Assembly (NCBI RefSeq): GCF_021228125.1
Contig: NZ_JAJQQS010000016.1
Coordinates: 183,030 to 247,029 of the forward strand
Reading direction: 5' to 3'
Length of the DNA stretch: 64,000 nt
From: Streptomyces albireticuli
GTDB lineage: Bacteria; Actinomycetota; Actinomycetes; Streptomycetales; Streptomycetaceae
Position numbers and translations under genes: made by a program. Within the stretch, counting starts at the first letter, position 1, and the number at the start of each line of letters is the position of its first letter. A model generated the notes under the pieces. That model saw only the letters and a program-made list of their open reading frames with translations, did not search any database and was not told the DNA's origin. Positions 51,155 through 60,214 of the stretch are shown here, piece after piece.

Positions 51155-52171
51155 ATGATCATTACGACCGACCCCGACGTCTCCCGGCTCGCCCCCGCGT
51201 GGGAGCGGATCCGCGACACGTCCCCGGCGGACGAAGCCGTCCCCCTCGTCCTGGACTGCGCCCGCCGGCTCCTCGCCGATCCCGGCGGGGAAGAGGCCCG
51301 CATATGGGTGTCCGGGCTGGTGGCGATGTCGGGCTACCTCGCCTGGCGTCCCGAGCCGGAGGCCGAGCGCGCCGCCTTGGAAGCCCTGCGGGCCGCGGTG
51401 GAGGCCCTGGGCGGCCGGCCCTGCCCGCATGACGGCCACCCGTACGAGGCCGGGATGGGATCGCTGGAGGACGAGGTCTGGAACGGTGACACCGGCCTGC
51501 TGACCGGCACGCTCGCGGCACCGGACGCCGACGTCGAGACCGAGCGGGTGCTGTGCCCGGCCAACGTCGCGGGGTGGGCGCGGCTGGCCACGGACGTGAT
51601 CGCCCCGTTGACCGTCCGGCGCATCCCCGTAGGGGCGCCGGAGAGCCACCACGACTGCATCAGCGTTCTCTCCGGCATCGTGAACGACTACCCGTACGGC
51701 GATCCGCACGAGGACCTGAAGCACGAGGCGGCCTCCCTTCCCGCCCGGCCGACCCGTGGCGTCCTGGCCGGTTACCTCGTGACCATGAACGCGACCTGCT
51801 GGTACGCGGCGTCGGAGAGGATCACGGACCGCTCGGTACTGGACGCGATGATCAAGGGCGTCGAGGAGGCCGTGCTGCTGCTGGAGGACCGTCCGTGCGC
51901 CCACGCTCCCGGCGAGCATCCCGACACGGGTGACCCGGACTACGCGAACCAGGTCGGCTACTTCCTGCGCAGCCCCGGCGGACGTGCGGAGATCGCCGAG
52001 TACTACGGATGGGACGAGGAGGACGATCCGGGGGAGGAGAGCGAAGCACCGGACGCGTGGGTGTGCCCCGCCTTCCTGCGCGACGTGGCGGAGGAGACTC
52101 TCGGTGAGTTGGCGAGCGGGCTGAGGTCGTTCGAGGCGGCGCACGGCGACGGGGCGGCCACCGGCGCCTGA
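51155..52171 (+). CDS. Protein of unknown function between rox and the rifampin glycosyltransferase
   Basis: A 338-residue soluble acidic protein, largely helical, with no signal peptide or recognised motif. Conserved-looking parts are GRPCPHDGHPYEAGMGSLEDE, LCPANVAGWARLATDVIAPL and PESHHDCISVLSG; a DDPGEESE acidic patch lies near the C terminus. ATG 51155. It is divergent from rox and convergent with the glycosyltransferase. Some actinomycete proteins of this type stand alone; no function can be given. Confidence 0.65.
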   Translation: MIITTDPDVSRLAPAWERIRDTSPADEAVPLVLDCARRLLADPGGEEARIWVSGLVAMSGYLAWRPEPEAERAALEALRAAVEALGGRPCPHDGHPYEAGMGSLEDEVWNGDTGLLTGTLAAPDADVETERVLCPANVAGWARLATDVIAPLTVRRIPVGAPESHHDCISVLSGIVNDYPYGDPHEDLKHEAASLPARPTRGVLAGYLVTMNATCWYAASERITDRSVLDAMIKGVEEAVLLLEDRPCAHAPGEHPDTGDPDYANQVGYFLRSPGGRAEIAEYYGWDEEDDPGEESEAPDAWVCPAFLRDVAEETLGELASGLRSFEAAHGDGAATGA

Positions 52172-52182
52172 AGGAAGCCCGG

Positions 52183-53388
52183 TCACCACGTGCCGACGAG
52201 TCGCCGCGCGGCGACCGCGGCTCCGTCGGTACGTACCCGTCCGCCGACGGCACGGGCCGCGTCGATCACGTCGGTGCCGAGGGCCTCGCGCAGGGCGTTC
52301 GTCAGCGACCCGGCGGTGGGTTCGCCGGAGAGGCGCGCGCCGATGCCCAGCCGCTCGACGCGCTCGGCGAAGTGGAACTGGTCGAAGTGCTGCGGGACGA
52401 CGACCTGAGGAGTTCCCGACATCGTGGCGGCGGTCGTGGTGCCGGCGCCGCCGTGGTGCACCACGGCCGCCACGCGCGGGAACAGTGCCTGCTGGTTGAC
52501 CTCGCCGATCAGCAGGCAATCGGAGGCGTCGTCCACGAGGGAGAGGTCGGCCCAGCCCCTCGACAGGACGACGCGTCGACCGAGTGCGCGAGCTGTGTCG
52601 ATCACGGTCCTGGTCAGGCCCTCGGGCACGCGACCGCTGCCGAACCCGAAGTAGAGGGGCGGCTCACCGGCGTCCAGGAACGCCTCCAGTTCGCGGGAGA
52701 GCGGCCGGTCGTCCGCCAGCAGCCAGGCCCCGGTCTGGACGACCTCCAGGTCGGACGGCGTCGGCCATGGAGCGAGCGTCGGGTCGGCGGCCAGCCACGG
52801 GGTGCCGGTGAAAAGGTGGGCGCGTACGTCCTCGACCGGCGGCAATCCCATGGCCGCGCGCCGCGCGTTGAGGGCCGGGCCCCACAAGGAGTTCCAGCGC
52901 TCGGCGTCCTCGGCCCAGAGCGCCCGGTTGTCGACGGGCCCCTCCGCGGGCGTCTCCCCGAGCATCCGGAAGACGGGAGGCGCGTGGTGCTCGGACGGCA
53001 GTGAGACCGGGGCGAACGCGGCGTAGACGTAACCGATTCCCCGCCGCTCGGCCACCGAGCGGGCGGCGATCGCCAGCCCGCCGCCCGCCACGACGGCGGC
53101 ACAGCCCTCGGCGGCGGCGTCGACCGCCTCGAACTGCGCGGCGACCGTTCCTTCGATCATCCGACGCCGCTGCTCGGCCGTCGGGACGGCTCCCGCGCTC
53201 GGCTTCGCGGTGCCGCGAAGCTCGGGCCCCACGGGCACGTATACGACCCCGAGGGATTCGGCCCACTCACGGAAGTCGGGCGGCGCGCACACCACTGCGC
53301 CGTGCCCCGCCTCCTTCAGCCGCAGCGCCAGTGCGACGAGCGGCTGGACTTCGCCCCGTGACCCGATGGTGGACAACAGAAATCGCAT
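52183..53388 (-). CDS. rgt: Rifampin glycosyltransferase-like GT1 (Rgt-type)
   Basis: A 401-residue GT-B glycosyltransferase of family 1. MRFLLSTIGSRGEVQPLVALAL opens the acceptor domain, and VVHHGGAGTTTAA is the nucleotide-sugar motif. Close in layout to Rgt1438, which glucosylates rifamycins. ATG 53388 follows GGGGAG. About 60 bases upstream lies a palindrome matching the rifamycin-associated element, strong support for rifamycin induction. Other GT1 macrolide-inactivating enzymes (Mgt) have similar motifs, so the operator decides the call. Confidence 0.85.
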   Translation of the reverse strand: MRFLLSTIGSRGEVQPLVALALRLKEAGHGAVVCAPPDFREWAESLGVVYVPVGPELRGTAKPSAGAVPTAEQRRRMIEGTVAAQFEAVDAAAEGCAAVVAGGGLAIAARSVAERRGIGYVYAAFAPVSLPSEHHAPPVFRMLGETPAEGPVDNRALWAEDAERWNSLWGPALNARRAAMGLPPVEDVRAHLFTGTPWLAADPTLAPWPTPSDLEVVQTGAWLLADDRPLSRELEAFLDAGEPPLYFGFGSGRVPEGLTRTVIDTARALGRRVVLSRGWADLSLVDDASDCLLIGEVNQQALFPRVAAVVHHGGAGTTTAATMSGTPQVVVPQHFDQFHFAERVERLGIGARLSGEPTAGSLTNALREALGTDVIDAARAVGGRVRTDGAAVAARRLVGTW

Positions 53389-53447
53389 CGTGCTCCCCGT
53401 TCCGTGTGCCGCGTCTTGGGCACACAGCAAGCGATTTTGCCCCTTAT

Positions 53448-53471
53448 GGGGGACCTTGCGGCAAGGCCCCC
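53448..53471 (-). promoter_or_regulatory. Rifamycin-associated element (RAE)
   Basis: GGGGGACC, core TTGCGGCAAGG, then CCCCC: an inverted repeat matching, from memory, the RAE reported upstream of rox, rgt, rph and related genes (core CTTGCGGCAAGGCCCC). It lies 60 bases upstream of the glycosyltransferase start and 84 bases before the divergent small gene at 53555. Confidence 0.85.
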
Positions 53472-53554
53472 ACCCTGATATACGGTGGAAATGCGGGGAG
53501 AGCTCCCGGCCTTCGCGAGCCGTTCCGGCTCCGGATGCCCCCGATACTTGGGGC

Positions 53555-53854
53555 ATGGATGCGCACGAGGGGCCCGCGCGGCTCGAGTGGTGGGGCAACA
53601 GCTCGACGAGCCTGGGAGGGTTCGACGTGCGTGTCACGGTCCGCGCCGTCGACGGCGACTGGACGTGCGACGCGATCCTCGACGGCCCCCCGCCGGAGGA
53701 ACACCGGGAAGTCTTCGACGCCTTGATGGGGGCCGACCCCGTCTTCACCCTGCGCTTCGACGGCGACGCCGGGATCCTGGTCGACGTCGCCTCGGTGGGG
53801 AATGGCGACCGCCTCGTCCTCACCGCCCACGAGCAGGCGGCTCGGGCTCGCTGA
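53555..53854 (+). CDS. Small conserved-type protein, unknown function
   Basis: A 99-residue acidic protein with an alternating beta-strand pattern (FDVRVTVRAVDGDWTCDAI, FTLRFDGDAGILVDVASV). ATG 53555 is weakly supported by its leader. Divergent from the glycosyltransferase and sharing its RAE-containing intergenic region. Function unknown. Confidence 0.6.
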   Translation: MDAHEGPARLEWWGNSSTSLGGFDVRVTVRAVDGDWTCDAILDGPPPEEHREVFDALMGADPVFTLRFDGDAGILVDVASVGNGDRLVLTAHEQAARAR

Positions 53855-54055
53855 AGGGACGGGCCGACCCGCGAGGTCGGCCACCCCCCCCGCATCTGTG
53901 GGCTCGGCCTGGAGAACGACGGCGGCTCAGGCAGGGCCGGGCGGACGCCGCGCCGGGGGCGAGTGGCGGGGGCGGCCCCTGCGTACGTACCTTCCTGCCC
54001 TGCCGGACGCTCCGTCCGGGGCCGGGTGAGCCGCGTCTCACCCCCGTGCTCTTGT

Positions 54056-54075
54056 CTATGCAACGAGTTGCATAG
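54056..54075 (+). promoter_or_regulatory. PadR operator candidate
   Basis: CTATGCAA-CGAG-TTGCATAG, a perfect 8+4+8 inverted repeat ending one base before the AGGAGG ribosome site of the PadR gene. It has the ATGCAA...TTGCAT core common at PadR-regulated promoters, so it is most likely the autorepression site. Confidence 0.75.
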
Positions 54076-54088
54076 GAGGATCCGGGCC

Positions 54089-54646
54089 ATGGCCCTCGAG
54101 CACGCGATCCTCGTCTCCCTGCTGGAGAAGCCGGGCTCCGGCTATGAGCTGGCCCGGCGCTTCGAGCGGTCCATCGGCTATTTCTGGACCGCCACCCACC
54201 AGCAGATCTACCGCGTCCTCAAGCGCATGGAGGGCGACGGCTGGATCGACGTGCGCGAGGTGCCGCAGCAGGGCCGGCCGGACAAGAAGGAGTACTCCGT
54301 CGCCGCCCTCGGCCGGACCGTCCTCTCCGGGTGGCTCCACGAACCGATCGAACCCGAGAGCGTCCGGCACGACCTCGCCGTGAAGATCCGCGGCGCGGCC
54401 TTCGACGACCCCGCCGCGCTGATCAGCGAGGTCGAACGGCACCACCGGGCGCACGCCGACCGGCTCGCCCACTACCTCGCGGGGCAGCTGCGCGACTTCA
54501 CCGGTCCCGAGGCCCCCGCGGCGCAGGACGCCGGACAGGAGCTCCAGCACGCCGTCCTGCGCGGCGGCATCGCCTACGAGCGGATGATGCTCGCCTGGCT
54601 CGACGACGTACTCGCCACCCTCCACCGCCTCCGGCCCGAGCGCTGA
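54089..54646 (+). CDS. PadR-family transcriptional regulator
   Basis: A 185-residue winged-helix regulator of the PadR type: MALEHAILVSLLEKPGSGYELARRFERSIGYFWTATHQQIYRVL is read across the N-terminal domain (key features GSGYEL and HQQIYR), and residues 100-185 form the helical dimerisation domain (Vir_act_alpha_C). ATG 54089 lies 9 bases after AGGAGG. A perfect palindrome overlaps its leader. The acyl-CoA dehydrogenase follows by 86 bases and is probably co-regulated. Confidence 0.9.
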   Translation: MALEHAILVSLLEKPGSGYELARRFERSIGYFWTATHQQIYRVLKRMEGDGWIDVREVPQQGRPDKKEYSVAALGRTVLSGWLHEPIEPESVRHDLAVKIRGAAFDDPAALISEVERHHRAHADRLAHYLAGQLRDFTGPEAPAAQDAGQELQHAVLRGGIAYERMMLAWLDDVLATLHRLRPER

Positions 54647-54732
54647 AACCGGTGCGGGCCGCGCCGCACACCCGCACCACCCCACGGACCGGTACGACAC
54701 AACCGACCTTCCAGCAGAAAAGGCGAACACCC

Positions 54733-56454
54733 ATGGCTGACCCGCTGCTGTTCAACCCGCGCACGTACGACCCGGCGCACTTCGACCCCGAGACCCGCAG
54801 GCTGCTGCGCGCCACCGTCGACTGGTTCGAGGAGCGCGGCAAGCGCAAGCTGATCGAGGACTACCGCTCCCGCGCCTGGCTCGCGGACTTCCTCGCCTTC
54901 TCGGCCGAGGAGGGCCTGTTCGCGACCTTCCTCACCCCGGCGTCCGCCGCCGACGGGAACCCGGACAAGCGCTGGGACACCGCCCGCATAGCCGCCCTCA
55001 ACGAGATCTTCGGCTTCTACGGGCTCGACTACTGGTACGCCTGGCAGGTCACCGTCCTCGGCCTCGGCCCGGTCTGGCAGAGCGACAACGCCGCCGCCCG
55101 TGCCCGCGCCGCCGAACTCCTCGCCCAGGGCGAGGTGTTCGCCTTCGGTCTGTCCGAGAAGTCCCACGGCGCCGACATCTACTCCACCGACATGCTCCTG
55201 GAGCCGGACGGCGACGGCGGCTTCCGGGCGAGCGGCTCCAAGTACTACATCGGCAACGGCAACGCCGCCGGCCTCGTCTCCGTCTTCGGCCGCCGCACCG
55301 ACGTCGAGGGCCCCGACGGCTACGTCTTCTTCGCCGCCGACAGCCGCCACGAGGCGTACCACCTCGTCAAGAACGTCGTCGACTCGTCGAAGTACGTCAG
55401 CGAGTTCCGTCTGGAGGACTACCCGGTCGCGGCCGAGGACGTCCTGCACACCGGCCGCGCCGCCTTCGACGCCGCCCTCAACACGGTCAACGTCGGCAAG
55501 TTCAACCTCTGCACCGGCGCGATCGGCATCTGTGAGCACGCGATGTACGAGGCCGTCACGCACGCGCACAACCGCGTCCTGTACGGCCGCCCCGTCACCG
55601 CCTTCCCGCACGTGCGCCGCGAGCTGACCGACGCCTACGTCCGCCTGGTCGGCATGAAGCTGTTCAGCGACCGCGCCGTCGACTACTTCCGTTCCGCCGG
55701 CCCCGACGACCGCCGCTACCTCCTCTTCAACCCCATGACGAAGATGAAGGTGACCACGGAGGGCGAGAAGGTCATCGACCTGATGTGGGACGTCATCGCG
55801 GCCAAGGGCTTCGAGAAGGACACCTACTTCGCCCAGGCCGCCACCGAGATCCGGGGCCTGCCGAAGCTGGAGGGCACCGTCCACGTCAACCTCGCGCTGA
55901 TCCTCAAGTTCATGGGCAACCACCTGCTCAACCCGGCCGAGTACGCCCCCGTGCCGACCCGCCTCGACGCGGCCGACGACGACTTCCTCTTCCGTCAGGG
56001 ACCGGCCCGCGGCCTCGGCGCCATCCGCTTCCACGACTGGCGCACCGCGTTCGAGCCGTACGCCGAGGTGCCCAACGTCGGCCGCTTCCGGGAGCAGGCG
56101 GACGCGCTGTGCGAGTTCGTCACCACCGCGGCCCCCGACGAGGAGCAGAGCCGTGACCTGGACCTCCTTCTCGCCGTCGGCCAGCTGTTCGCGCTCGTCG
56201 TGCACGGCCAGCTGATCCTGGAGCAGGCGCGTCTGACCGGCCTCGACGAGGACGTCCTCGACGAGCTGTTCGCCGTCCTCGTCCGCGACTTCTCCGCGCA
56301 CGCCGTCGAGCTGCACGGCAAGGACTCCGCCACCGCCGACCAGCAGCGGTGGGCGCTGGGCGCGATCCGCCGCCCGGTCGTCGACGACGGCCGATCGGCA
56401 CGCGTCTGGGAGCGCGTCGCGGCCCTGTCCGGGACGTACGAGATGGCGCCGTAG
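54733..56454 (+). CDS. Acyl-CoA dehydrogenase family protein
   Basis: A 573-residue flavoprotein. AFGLSEKSHGADIYSTDMLL and ASGSKYYIGNGNAA are the FAD/substrate strands, CTGAIGICEHAMYEAVTHAHNR and the FPHVRRELTDAYVRL helix follow, and the extended C terminus is typical of the larger group. The catalytic glutamate is not placed with certainty. ATG 54733. Behind PadR, suggesting inducible fatty-acid or aromatic-acid oxidation. Substrate chain unknown. Confidence 0.85.
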   Translation: MADPLLFNPRTYDPAHFDPETRRLLRATVDWFEERGKRKLIEDYRSRAWLADFLAFSAEEGLFATFLTPASAADGNPDKRWDTARIAALNEIFGFYGLDYWYAWQVTVLGLGPVWQSDNAAARARAAELLAQGEVFAFGLSEKSHGADIYSTDMLLEPDGDGGFRASGSKYYIGNGNAAGLVSVFGRRTDVEGPDGYVFFAADSRHEAYHLVKNVVDSSKYVSEFRLEDYPVAAEDVLHTGRAAFDAALNTVNVGKFNLCTGAIGICEHAMYEAVTHAHNRVLYGRPVTAFPHVRRELTDAYVRLVGMKLFSDRAVDYFRSAGPDDRRYLLFNPMTKMKVTTEGEKVIDLMWDVIAAKGFEKDTYFAQAATEIRGLPKLEGTVHVNLALILKFMGNHLLNPAEYAPVPTRLDAADDDFLFRQGPARGLGAIRFHDWRTAFEPYAEVPNVGRFREQADALCEFVTTAAPDEEQSRDLDLLLAVGQLFALVVHGQLILEQARLTGLDEDVLDELFAVLVRDFSAHAVELHGKDSATADQQRWALGAIRRPVVDDGRSARVWERVAALSGTYEMAP

Positions 56455-56683
56455 CGGACGGACGGTACGCGGGCCGGCCGGGAGCGGCCGGCCCGCGCGA
56501 GGGCGAGCGCAGCGAGGAAGCAGCTCCCGCGTCTCAGCCACCGACCCTGGCCCCGCCGTCCACCCGCTTCGTCGATTTCGTCTGTCTTATCCCTCTTATT
56601 CGTCTCGCCATGATCTGTCCCCCCTGTGGACGGCCGGGTCGCGTCGTGCGCCCGGTCGCCTTCGGCGAAAATGATCCGGTCCG

Positions 56684-56698
56684 TGTGCGATTCGCACA
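56684..56698. promoter_or_regulatory. 15-base perfect palindrome upstream of the M48 peptidase gene
   Basis: TGTGCGA-T-TCGCACA, 48 bases upstream of GTG 56746, in an otherwise A/T-richer stretch (56560-56740). Likely a regulator site overlapping the promoter; no regulator gene adjoins it. Confidence 0.5.
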
Positions 56699-56745
56699 TA
56701 TGATCTTTCCGTTCATATTCTTCTTCATGCGGGGGACTCTGCTCT

Positions 56746-58404
56746 GTGAGCGCATCTCCGCGCGCCCTGCGCGCGTTGGTCTTGCTGGCCGGCTTCTACC
56801 TGGTCGCTCTCGCCGTACTCGGCGTACTCGTAGGCGCCGACGTCGCGGCCTGGATCTGGGCGCCGGCCCCGGTCGCGATCAAGGTGACCGTCATCACCGC
56901 CCTGCTGGGTTACCCGGTCCTGCGAGGCGCCTTCGCCCTGGGGGAGGGCTCCGGGGACGAGCGGGAGGCGCTGCCGGTCACCGAGGCCGAACAGCCCGAA
57001 CTGTGGGGCACCGTACGCGCGTTGGCCGAGCGCTCCGGTACTCGCGCGCCCGACGAGATCCTCCTCGTCGGGGAGGTGAACGCGGCGGTCTCCGAGGACG
57101 CCCGGCTGCTGGGCCTGCTGCCCGGGCGCCGCCGCCTGTACATCGGCGTGCCGCTGCTGGCCGGTCTGAGCGAGCCGCAGCTGCACTCGGTGATCGCCCA
57201 CGAGCTGGGTCACTACGGCAACGCGGACACCCGCCTGGCGGGCATCACCCGGCGGGGCCGCGACTGCGTGCTGCGGACCGTCGGGGCGTTCCAGGAGCGG
57301 GAACGGAAGCGGATCGGCAAGGAGCGCTCCCGGCAGGAGAAGGCGGACGCCAAGCGCCTGCGCAAGGGCAAGAAGGCGCGGGGCGTGGACACCGGGCGCA
57401 CCGGGCTCCGGTACCGCGTGATGGCCAAGCCGTTCCAGGCGTACGCGCGGTTCTACCTGCGGGTCACCAGTGGCGTGGGCCGGCAGCAGGAGCTCGCGGC
57501 CGACCGGATGGCGGTCCGCGTCGCGGGCCGGGACGCCACGGCCTCGGCGCTGCGGGAGATCGCGGCGCTCGACGCCGCCCACGACTTCTACCAGAGCCGG
57601 TACGCCATGCTGGGCGTCGAGGCGGGCCTCCTCCCGCCGCGCGGTGAGGTCTTCGGCGGTCTGCGCCGTCTGCTGGCCGACCCGGAGCGCCGGTCCGCCC
57701 TGGCGGAACTGCGCGGCGAACTGCCGGCCGACGAGGAGTCCCCGTACGACTCGCACCCCCCGGTGGCCGAGCGGGTGCGGCTGATCGAGGCGCTGCCCGA
57801 CGACGGCCGTGGCGCGGACCCGGCGCGGCCCGCGCTGGCCTTGCTGCGCGATACCGAGCGGGTGCTGGCGCGCCTGGAGGACGTCCTCCTCACGCCGGAG
57901 GCGCTGGCCATGGAGCGGGCGGAATGGCCGGAGCTCGCGCACCGGGCGATGTATACCCGGGCCACGGTGGGGGCCGGGCCGCTGCGAACGGCACTGGCCA
58001 CCGCGGGAGTCGCCTCGGGCAGCGCCTCGGGTGACCTCACGGCCCTGCTGGACTCCGCCGACACGGGACGGCTGTGGCTGGTCGCGGGGTACTTGCCCAA
58101 GTCCTCGGACGCGGCGCGGGCGACGGGCCGGGCGGCGCGGGAATTCCTGCGCCCGGCGCTGGAGGCCGGGACCTACCGGCTCGCGGAGCTGGCCCTGGTG
58201 GAGAAGGCCGGGGCGTACTGGGAGCTCTCCTGGTCCGAGCGGGTGCGGCTACGGCTGCCGGGGGCCGCGTACTCCGGTGGGACGCAGGGGGCGCCTGACA
58301 TGGAGAAGGCGCCTGACATGGAGGAGGCGCTGGCAGCCGCGGTACGGGCGGCCACCGCGGACGCTCCGGACACCGCGCCGCTGCGGACGCTCCTCTCCCA
58401 CTGA
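56746..58404 (+). CDS. M48-family zinc metallopeptidase, membrane anchored
   Basis: A 552-residue protein with two N-terminal membrane segments (about residues 8-32 and 42-65). The zinc site is HELGH (His152, Glu153, His156) with the third ligand Glu249 in QQELAADRMA. A Lys/Arg-rich loop (residues 183-212) separates them. The C-terminal 200 residues are a helical domain; APDMEK / APDMEE is a short tandem repeat. GTG 56746 follows GGGGG. HtpX/STE24-like quality control of membrane proteins is the usual role. The next gene may be in the same unit. Confidence 0.87.
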   Translation: MSASPRALRALVLLAGFYLVALAVLGVLVGADVAAWIWAPAPVAIKVTVITALLGYPVLRGAFALGEGSGDEREALPVTEAEQPELWGTVRALAERSGTRAPDEILLVGEVNAAVSEDARLLGLLPGRRRLYIGVPLLAGLSEPQLHSVIAHELGHYGNADTRLAGITRRGRDCVLRTVGAFQERERKRIGKERSRQEKADAKRLRKGKKARGVDTGRTGLRYRVMAKPFQAYARFYLRVTSGVGRQQELAADRMAVRVAGRDATASALREIAALDAAHDFYQSRYAMLGVEAGLLPPRGEVFGGLRRLLADPERRSALAELRGELPADEESPYDSHPPVAERVRLIEALPDDGRGADPARPALALLRDTERVLARLEDVLLTPEALAMERAEWPELAHRAMYTRATVGAGPLRTALATAGVASGSASGDLTALLDSADTGRLWLVAGYLPKSSDAARATGRAAREFLRPALEAGTYRLAELALVEKAGAYWELSWSERVRLRLPGAAYSGGTQGAPDMEKAPDMEEALAAAVRAATADAPDTAPLRTLLSH

Positions 58405-58473
58405 GCACGCGGCCCCGCACGTCCGCGCTGCTGCGAAATCATGAACTCACGACCGATCGGATCGTAGAAACCC

Positions 58474-59538
58474 ATGTCCGGGATCATCCCGCTCACCATC
58501 CTCGTCGTCATGCTCTGCTTCTGGCTGCGGTCCAGGAGACGCGCCAAGCGCGCGGAGGGAATCGCCTCCGAGATCGGCGCGGGTCTGCTGCCGGCGGAGC
58601 GCCAGAACACGGATCGGGCGGCCCCGGACCCCGAGGCGGAGGCCGTGCTGGCGGCCCTCTCCCGGGGCGACTGGCTACCGGCCGCCCAGGCGCTCGCCGC
58701 CGCGGGCACCGACTGGGAGCGGCGCTCCTACCTCGTCGGCATCGTCGCGGCGCGGGCGGCCGACGACGACACCTGGCTGCGGGCCTGGCAGGCCGCGCGC
58801 CCCGGCGACCCGGACGCGGCCGTGGTCCACGCCGACGCGAAGGTGTCGCTGGCCTGGCAGATCCGTGGCGGGGCCTGGGCCAAGGACACCTCCGCCGAGC
58901 GGTTCGAAGGATTCCACCGCGTACTGAACGAGGCCCGGGAGGACTTCGCTCGGGCCGAGGCCCTGGCGCACCCCGGCGACCCGACCCCGTACCTCCTCCA
59001 GATCCCGCTGTACATGGGCCTGGGCGCCCCGCACGAGGCGCTGCACGGGCTGTGGGCCGAGGTCACCAAGCGCGCTCCGTACCACTACGAGGCGCACTGG
59101 TACGCGCTCCAGTTCTGGAGCGCGAAGTGGCGCGGTTCCAAGGATCTGGCCCGCGATTTCGCCGCGCAGGCCGCGGCGACGGCTCCGCCCGGCAGCCTGC
59201 TGACGATGTTCCCGCTGGTCAGCTGGTACGAGCACAACGACGACGAGGCACCGGCCGAGGCCTACGGCTGGCCGGAGATGACGGCGCTGACCGACGCCGC
59301 CCTGGCGGATGTCGCCATGGCCCGGCCGGGGCACCCCAGGATCGCGGAGGTCCGGCATCTGCTGGCGTACTGCCTGACCAAGCAGGGCCGCTACGAGGCC
59401 GCGCTGGAGCAGTTCCGGATGGTGGACGGCCATGTGGAGGCGCTGCCGTGGCGCTACTACGGTGACCCGGCCGAGTTCTACTGCCACGTCAGGGACGTGG
59501 CGCTGAAGGGCGCGGCGGCGGCGAGGATCGCCGGCTGA
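58474..59538 (+). CDS. Membrane-anchored helical-repeat protein, unknown function
   Basis: A 354-residue protein: one N-terminal membrane segment (IIPLTILVVMLCFWL), a basic stop-transfer stretch, then TPR-like helical pairs (DDTWLRAWQAARPGDPDA, HPRIAEVRHLLAYCLTKQGRYEAALEQFRMV). YWY-rich middle. It begins 69 bases after the M48 peptidase, so the two may be co-transcribed and work together at the membrane. No enzymatic motif. Confidence 0.7.
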   Translation: MSGIIPLTILVVMLCFWLRSRRRAKRAEGIASEIGAGLLPAERQNTDRAAPDPEAEAVLAALSRGDWLPAAQALAAAGTDWERRSYLVGIVAARAADDDTWLRAWQAARPGDPDAAVVHADAKVSLAWQIRGGAWAKDTSAERFEGFHRVLNEAREDFARAEALAHPGDPTPYLLQIPLYMGLGAPHEALHGLWAEVTKRAPYHYEAHWYALQFWSAKWRGSKDLARDFAAQAAATAPPGSLLTMFPLVSWYEHNDDEAPAEAYGWPEMTALTDAALADVAMARPGHPRIAEVRHLLAYCLTKQGRYEAALEQFRMVDGHVEALPWRYYGDPAEFYCHVRDVALKGAAAARIAG

Positions 59539-59680
59539 GCCTCCTCCCCGCCGTCGGCGCGCCGGGCCGGTGGCGGGGAGGAACCCGGGCACGGCCACGG
59601 CGTGCCGTGGCCGTGCCCGGTGGAGCGGGGCCGGCCGATATTCGTTTCCCGTCGTGCGGGCGGCGCCCTACTGTGGCGCC

Positions 59681-60214
59681 GTGACGACTCAAATGATCAT
59701 TCTCAACGGTGGTTCCAGCTCGGGGAAGTCCGGGATCGTACGGTGCCTCCAGGACGTACTCCCGGACCCGTGGCTCGCGTTCGGCTGCGACTCGTTCGTC
59801 GACGCCCTGCCCGCGAAGATGCAGGCGTCGGACGAAGGCATCGTGATCGCGGCCGACGGCGGGGTGAGCGTCGGCGCGGACTTCCGGGCGCTGGAGGAGG
59901 CCTGGACGGACGGCATCGCGGCGATGGTCCGCGCGGGCGCCAGGGTCGTCATCGACGACGTCTTCCTCGGCGGAGCGGCCTCCCAGCAGCGGTGGCGGAA
60001 GGCCCTGGACGGGCTGGACGTGCTCTGGGTCGGCGTCAGATGCGACAGCGCGGTCGCCGCGGGCCGTGAGGTCGCGCGGGGAGACCGCGTCCAGGGGATG
60101 GCCGCGGCACAGGCGGACGCGGTGCACGAGGGGGTCGTCTACGACCTGGAGGTCGACACGACGCGCGCCGAGTCCATGGCGTGCGCGCGGACCATTGCCG
60201 CCCGCGTCGGCTGA
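59681..60214 (+). CDS. cpt: Chloramphenicol 3-O-phosphotransferase-like kinase
   Basis: A 177-residue P-loop kinase, the length of the S. venezuelae enzyme. TTQMIILNGGSSSGKS (Walker A, Lys16), FGCDSF with catalytic Asp37, VSVGADFRALEEAW and VIDDVFLGGAASQQRW match the chloramphenicol phosphotransferase family nearly motif for motif. It phosphorylates the primary hydroxyl of chloramphenicol. GTG 59681. No chloramphenicol biosynthesis genes lie in the window, so it is a stand-alone resistance gene. Confidence 0.88.
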   Translation: MTTQMIILNGGSSSGKSGIVRCLQDVLPDPWLAFGCDSFVDALPAKMQASDEGIVIAADGGVSVGADFRALEEAWTDGIAAMVRAGARVVIDDVFLGGAASQQRWRKALDGLDVLWVGVRCDSAVAAGREVARGDRVQGMAAAQADAVHEGVVYDLEVDTTRAESMACARTIAARVG

